In this document: positions 61,860-64,000 of the stretch, one piece after another
Layout: each line of letters begins with the position of its first letter
How positions within the stretch are numbered: position 1 is the first letter of the stretch
Source: Dictyobacter formicarum
GTDB lineage: Bacteria > Chloroflexota > Ktedonobacteria > Ktedonobacterales > Ktedonobacteraceae
NCBI RefSeq assembly: GCF_016587435.1
Contig: NZ_BNJJ01000011.1
Span: 62,001 to 126,000, forward strand
DNA: 64,000 nt
Reading direction: 5' to 3'
Program-made: the position numbers and the translations under genes
The notes under the pieces: model-generated
Seen by the model: only the letters and a program-made list of their open reading frames with translations
The model's database searches: none
What the model was told of the DNA's origin: nothing

Positions 61860-62432
61860 CTATCCTCTGTTTGTGCTTTCAAGAGAGGCAATAAACATAG
61901 TAATCAGCCAGTGGAAACTGTCTTCTCGATCTATTGGCATACCAAAGCCACCGTTTACTTCCAGAGTGATAAAGCCATGTACAATACTGCGCAGGCCACG
62001 AATGGCATGGATGGCATCTTCCGCCTTCAGTTGATATGGGGCCAGCACCCGCTGGATAACCTGAACCAGTTGATGGCCCATTGCCTGCCACTCCTGATCA
62101 TTGGGATCGGGTGCTTGCTGGGTAAGTAGGTAGCGTCCTGGAGCAATCCTGGCGTATTCTCGATAGGCGTCGGCAAGCGCAATGATCGCTTCGCCCTTCG
62201 ATTTGCCAACGATGGCATGCAGGATGCGCGTCAGCAAATCCCGCAAGCTATAGAGTACCAATTCGTGCTTGAGTCCGGGCAAACCCGCCACATGATTATA
62301 CAGGGAAGGCGTACGCACCCCTAACTTTTCAGCCAGCCTGCCCAGCGAGAGTTGCTCTATACCTTCCTCATCAATCAAGCGGGCTGCTGCTTCTACCACA
62401 CTCAACTGGTCCAAACCTGCTCTACGCGACAT
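61860..62432 (-). CDS. TetR/AcrR family transcriptional regulator (WHG-domain type)
   Basis: A 190-residue regulator. The N-terminal HTH spans residues 8-54 (L-S-L-G-R-L-A-E-K-L-G-V-R-T-P-S-L-Y-N-H), and the C-terminal part ends with the G-F-I-T-L-E-V-N-G-G-F-G pattern of the TetR_C_33/WHG group. Its start overlaps the stop of an MBL-fold remnant by a few bases, suggesting it was once the second gene of an operon. Three similar dyads cover the promoter (62605-62660). Likely represses itself and neighbours. Confidence 0.92.
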   Translation of the reverse strand: MSRRAGLDQLSVVEAAARLIDEEGIEQLSLGRLAEKLGVRTPSLYNHVAGLPGLKHELVLYSLRDLLTRILHAIVGKSKGEAIIALADAYREYARIAPGRYLLTQQAPDPNDQEWQAMGHQLVQVIQRVLAPYQLKAEDAIHAIRGLRSIVHGFITLEVNGGFGMPIDREDSFHWLITMFIASLESTNRG

Positions 62433-62601
62433 ATGTTTGCTTCCTTTGCTCTTTCAACAATTCCTGCTCCATAACCCGAATAGCGTGCTCCATCGCGGCC
62501 CAGGGTTGGCTCAGCATGCGACCATGACCAATAGCCAGCAAAGATGGCTGTAAGGCCAATAGCTTGCGTGCGCTGTCCCTTGATAGCTTGCTCCATCCTT
62601 T
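62422..62601 (-). pseudogene. C-terminal remnant of an MBL-fold metallohydrolase
   Basis: An open frame without a start codon reads W-S-K-L-S-R-D-S-A-R-K-L-L-A-L, then P-S-L-L-A-I-G-H-G-R-M-L, then a helical end, stopping at 62422-62424. This is the C-terminal end of metallo-beta-lactamase-fold hydrolases, including the final G-H-G metal-ligand loop. All upstream motifs (H-x-H-x-D-H) are gone; the promoter region begins directly before it. The remnant is still in the leader of the TetR transcript. Confidence 0.6.
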
Positions 62602-62604
62602 TTG

Positions 62605-62668
62605 CTAATCGGATTAACATATTAACTAATCACATTAGTATACTAAACTAATGTGATTAGTTTGTCAA
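62605..62668 (-). promoter_or_regulatory. TetR promoter with three operator dyads
   Basis: On the minus strand TTGACA (62663-62668) and TAGTAT (62640-62645), spaced 17 bp, form a good promoter. Three 13-bp dyads of the form CTAAT-N3-ATTAG lie at 62648-62660 (in the spacer), 62626-62638, and 62605-62617 (one mismatch). They are 21-22 bp apart, that is on the same face of the helix, as for cooperative TetR binding. Autorepression is inferred. Confidence 0.75.
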
Positions 62669-62686
62669 GGACAAAAAGACAAAAAT

Positions 62687-62718
62687 ACGGATCACAAAGC
62701 CGCGGCTTTGTGATCCGT
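62687..62718 (-). terminator. 32-bp perfect palindrome, terminator of the ligase gene
   Basis: Two 16-base arms are exact complements (centre CCGCGG). On the minus strand the stem is followed by A, T5, GTC and T5, 42 bp after the stop of the O-antigen-ligase-like gene, so it is a good terminator. Confidence 0.75.
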
Positions 62719-62759
62719 GGAAGTTCCGATTGGAATGTATCTATCGCTTGCGTTTCAGT

Positions 62760-64000
62760 TTATTTAAATGGATTACGCCAGGGTAAACCAATCTGGGCGC
62801 GAATGATCAGCAAAGTGGCTACCAGGAGCCAGAAGCAGAAGGCAAGATCCTGGGCCAGAAATGAGCTATCAACCATGCCCTGGATGAGTCCGGCTAGCAT
62901 AGCGGCTGTGGCCCCAATCGCCATCCAGCGCCAGTGCTCGCTCTGCTCTACGATCCGGCCTGGCAGATAACGGAGAATGCCAGCAAAAAGCCAGAAGAAG
63001 AGGATCAGGAAGGCAATGAAGGCGAGCAGACCGAAAATGCCGATACTGACCCAGACATGCAGAAAGATGTTGTGCGGGTGGGAGAGGCCTGGCTCATCAT
63101 ACATATGCGTCGTCGTACCGTTTTCCTCACTGACAATATAGTAGTGTGAGGCCGGTGGGCATGAGAGCATCCAGGAATATTGTGGAGCTTTGAGCCCTCC
63201 ATCTTTAGTAAAATTCCCATCAGCCGAGGGTACAACGCGTGGATCGGCATAGTGACAGATCCAGTTATCCAGTCCGTAGCCGAACAGCGGCTGATCGTGA
63301 ATCATGGCCTCAGCGCTTTGCCAGAGATGTATCCGTCTTTGCAGGGTTGTTACGTGATTTTGATCCATATGCCCATTAATAACTGTGTCATAGAGCACTT
63401 GATTCACTTTATAGTGAAACACACCGTAGCCTGCGGAGGCGATAACGATGGCAATGGTTCCTCCTACCAACAGAACCTTGTGATTGCGAATGGCTAAAAT
63501 TATGATAAATAAGAGCACAACCGGGAAGGCTGCGATCGCAGAACCTCGCGAGTTATTATGTAATAAAGCATAAATAAATGGTATACATAACAATAAGACC
63601 AGCAGACGTATCTTCCAGGAGATGCGCGAGAACACTATTGCTAGCCCAATTGGTAGTGTGTAGTCAAATAGCAGACCCACACTTGGATCGCTTCCATAAA
63701 CGGTATTGGTCTGTCCAAACATGGCATGTTGAATGATGGCCATGATGGCAATGATCAGGCCGCTAGCAAACAGCGAACCGAGCAGGCGCGCCAGGTCCTG
63801 GCGGGAGCGCAAACAAAGCAGAATCAATACAACGTAAAGCAAAGGGTCCAGAATCTCCTGCCGGAAGGCGCGCAGCGCATCTCTATACGAACTGGCGCCA
63901 ATCAGAGAGATCAAGGCGGCCAGCACAAAAATAACCACCGGCCAGAAGAAAGGTCTGATGCGCTGGCGCAGTTCGGGCCACGAGAGTCGATAGGACCAAT
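62760..64000 (-). CDS. O-antigen ligase-like membrane protein, cut by window edge
   Basis: The frame is open through the right edge, so the N-terminus is missing; at least 413 residues are present. It is polytopic (about 9-10 helices visible) with a large outer loop (about residues 215-325 of the visible part). That loop has the W-C-A/W-Q-S-A-x-x-M-I-H-D-x-P-L-F-G-Y-G-L-D-N pattern and a late H-P-H-N-I-F-L-H, both typical of the Wzy/WaaL (O-antigen ligase) family. It should join or polymerise lipid-linked glycans at the outer face of the membrane. A strong palindromic terminator follows the stop. Acceptor unknown. Confidence 0.88.
   Translation of the reverse strand, partial: WSYRLSWPELRQRIRPFFWPVVIFVLAALISLIGASSYRDALRAFRQEILDPLLYVVLILLCLRSRQDLARLLGSLFASGLIIAIMAIIQHAMFGQTNTVYGSDPSVGLLFDYTLPIGLAIVFSRISWKIRLLVLLLCIPFIYALLHNNSRGSAIAAFPVVLLFIIILAIRNHKVLLVGGTIAIVIASAGYGVFHYKVNQVLYDTVINGHMDQNHVTTLQRRIHLWQSAEAMIHDQPLFGYGLDNWICHYADPRVVPSADGNFTKDGGLKAPQYSWMLSCPPASHYYIVSEENGTTTHMYDEPGLSHPHNIFLHVWVSIGIFGLLAFIAFLILFFWLFAGILRYLPGRIVEQSEHWRWMAIGATAAMLAGLIQGMVDSSFLAQDLAFCFWLLVATLLIIRAQIGLPWRNPFK

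Noticed and set aside
62402..62620. 72-codon minus-strand frame at the start of the TetR transcript
   Set aside because: It overlaps in another frame the better supported MBL-fold remnant and the TetR start; its own sequence resembles nothing.

Overview
The window looks like a chromosomal stretch of a soil-type heterotroph, most likely Chloroflexota of the class Ktedonobacteria. This is inferred from roughly 50% GC, purine-rich Shine-Dalgarno sites, YtxH-like and YflT-like stress proteins, an F420-type PPOX protein, PMT-family glycosyltransferase next to a two-component system, and large paralogous regulator and hydrolase families. No rRNA or marker gene settles the taxonomy. Both ends cut through genes: a 2-oxoacid dehydrogenase E1 subunit on the left and an O-antigen-ligase-like membrane protein on the right.

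Layout. 0-10 kb: E1 alpha (partial), a second E1-alpha-like protein with altered cofactor residues next to a degenerate Nudix protein, GH42 beta-galactosidase, a disulfide oxidoreductase, Nudix hydrolase, amidohydrolase, CoiA. 10-24 kb: small stress proteins, a glutamine-synthetase-like ligase, P450, GNAT, TsaC, a PucR regulator whose 5' end is out of frame, a TPR protein with a 37-residue basic protein, MiaB, PaaK and a frameshifted HAD phosphatase. 24-30 kb: accessory segment that begins with a selenocysteine tRNA (anticodon TCA, 8-bp acceptor stem), then decayed HTH genes, a ComB-like phosphatase, and a Tn554-type trio of two tyrosine recombinases plus TnpC, next to a DUF72 gene remnant. 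30-36 kb: a sugar ABC importer without its ATPase, divergent from a GH20 hexosaminidase. 36-40 kb: NadE, a broken P-loop kinase, an F420/PPOX protein and a type-1 periplasmic-binding-fold protein with no export signal.

40-44 kb holds a three-gene flavin electron-transfer operon (anchored FMN-binding protein, ApbE, and a fusion of an RnfD/NqrB-like membrane domain with a ferredoxin-reductase module), preceded by a 22-bp Fur-box-like palindrome. 44-51.3 kb is an eight-gene operon for 4-hydroxybenzoate/protocatechuate breakdown (pcaC-H-G-I-J-B, pobA), led by a MetE-catalytic-domain-like zinc methyltransferase. 51.6-64 kb: a pair of hypothetical reading frames, a glycine-rich glycosyltransferase, an OmpR/HK pair, PurU, a PadR gene and a TetR gene that both carry clear self-control operators, small membrane proteins, and the ligase.

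Several genes (PucR, HAD, the 51.6-kb pair, one HTH pseudogene) would be restored by adding one base to a short homopolymer. That points either to homopolymer undercalls in the assembly or to recent gene decay, and should be settled before any of these is called a pseudogene.
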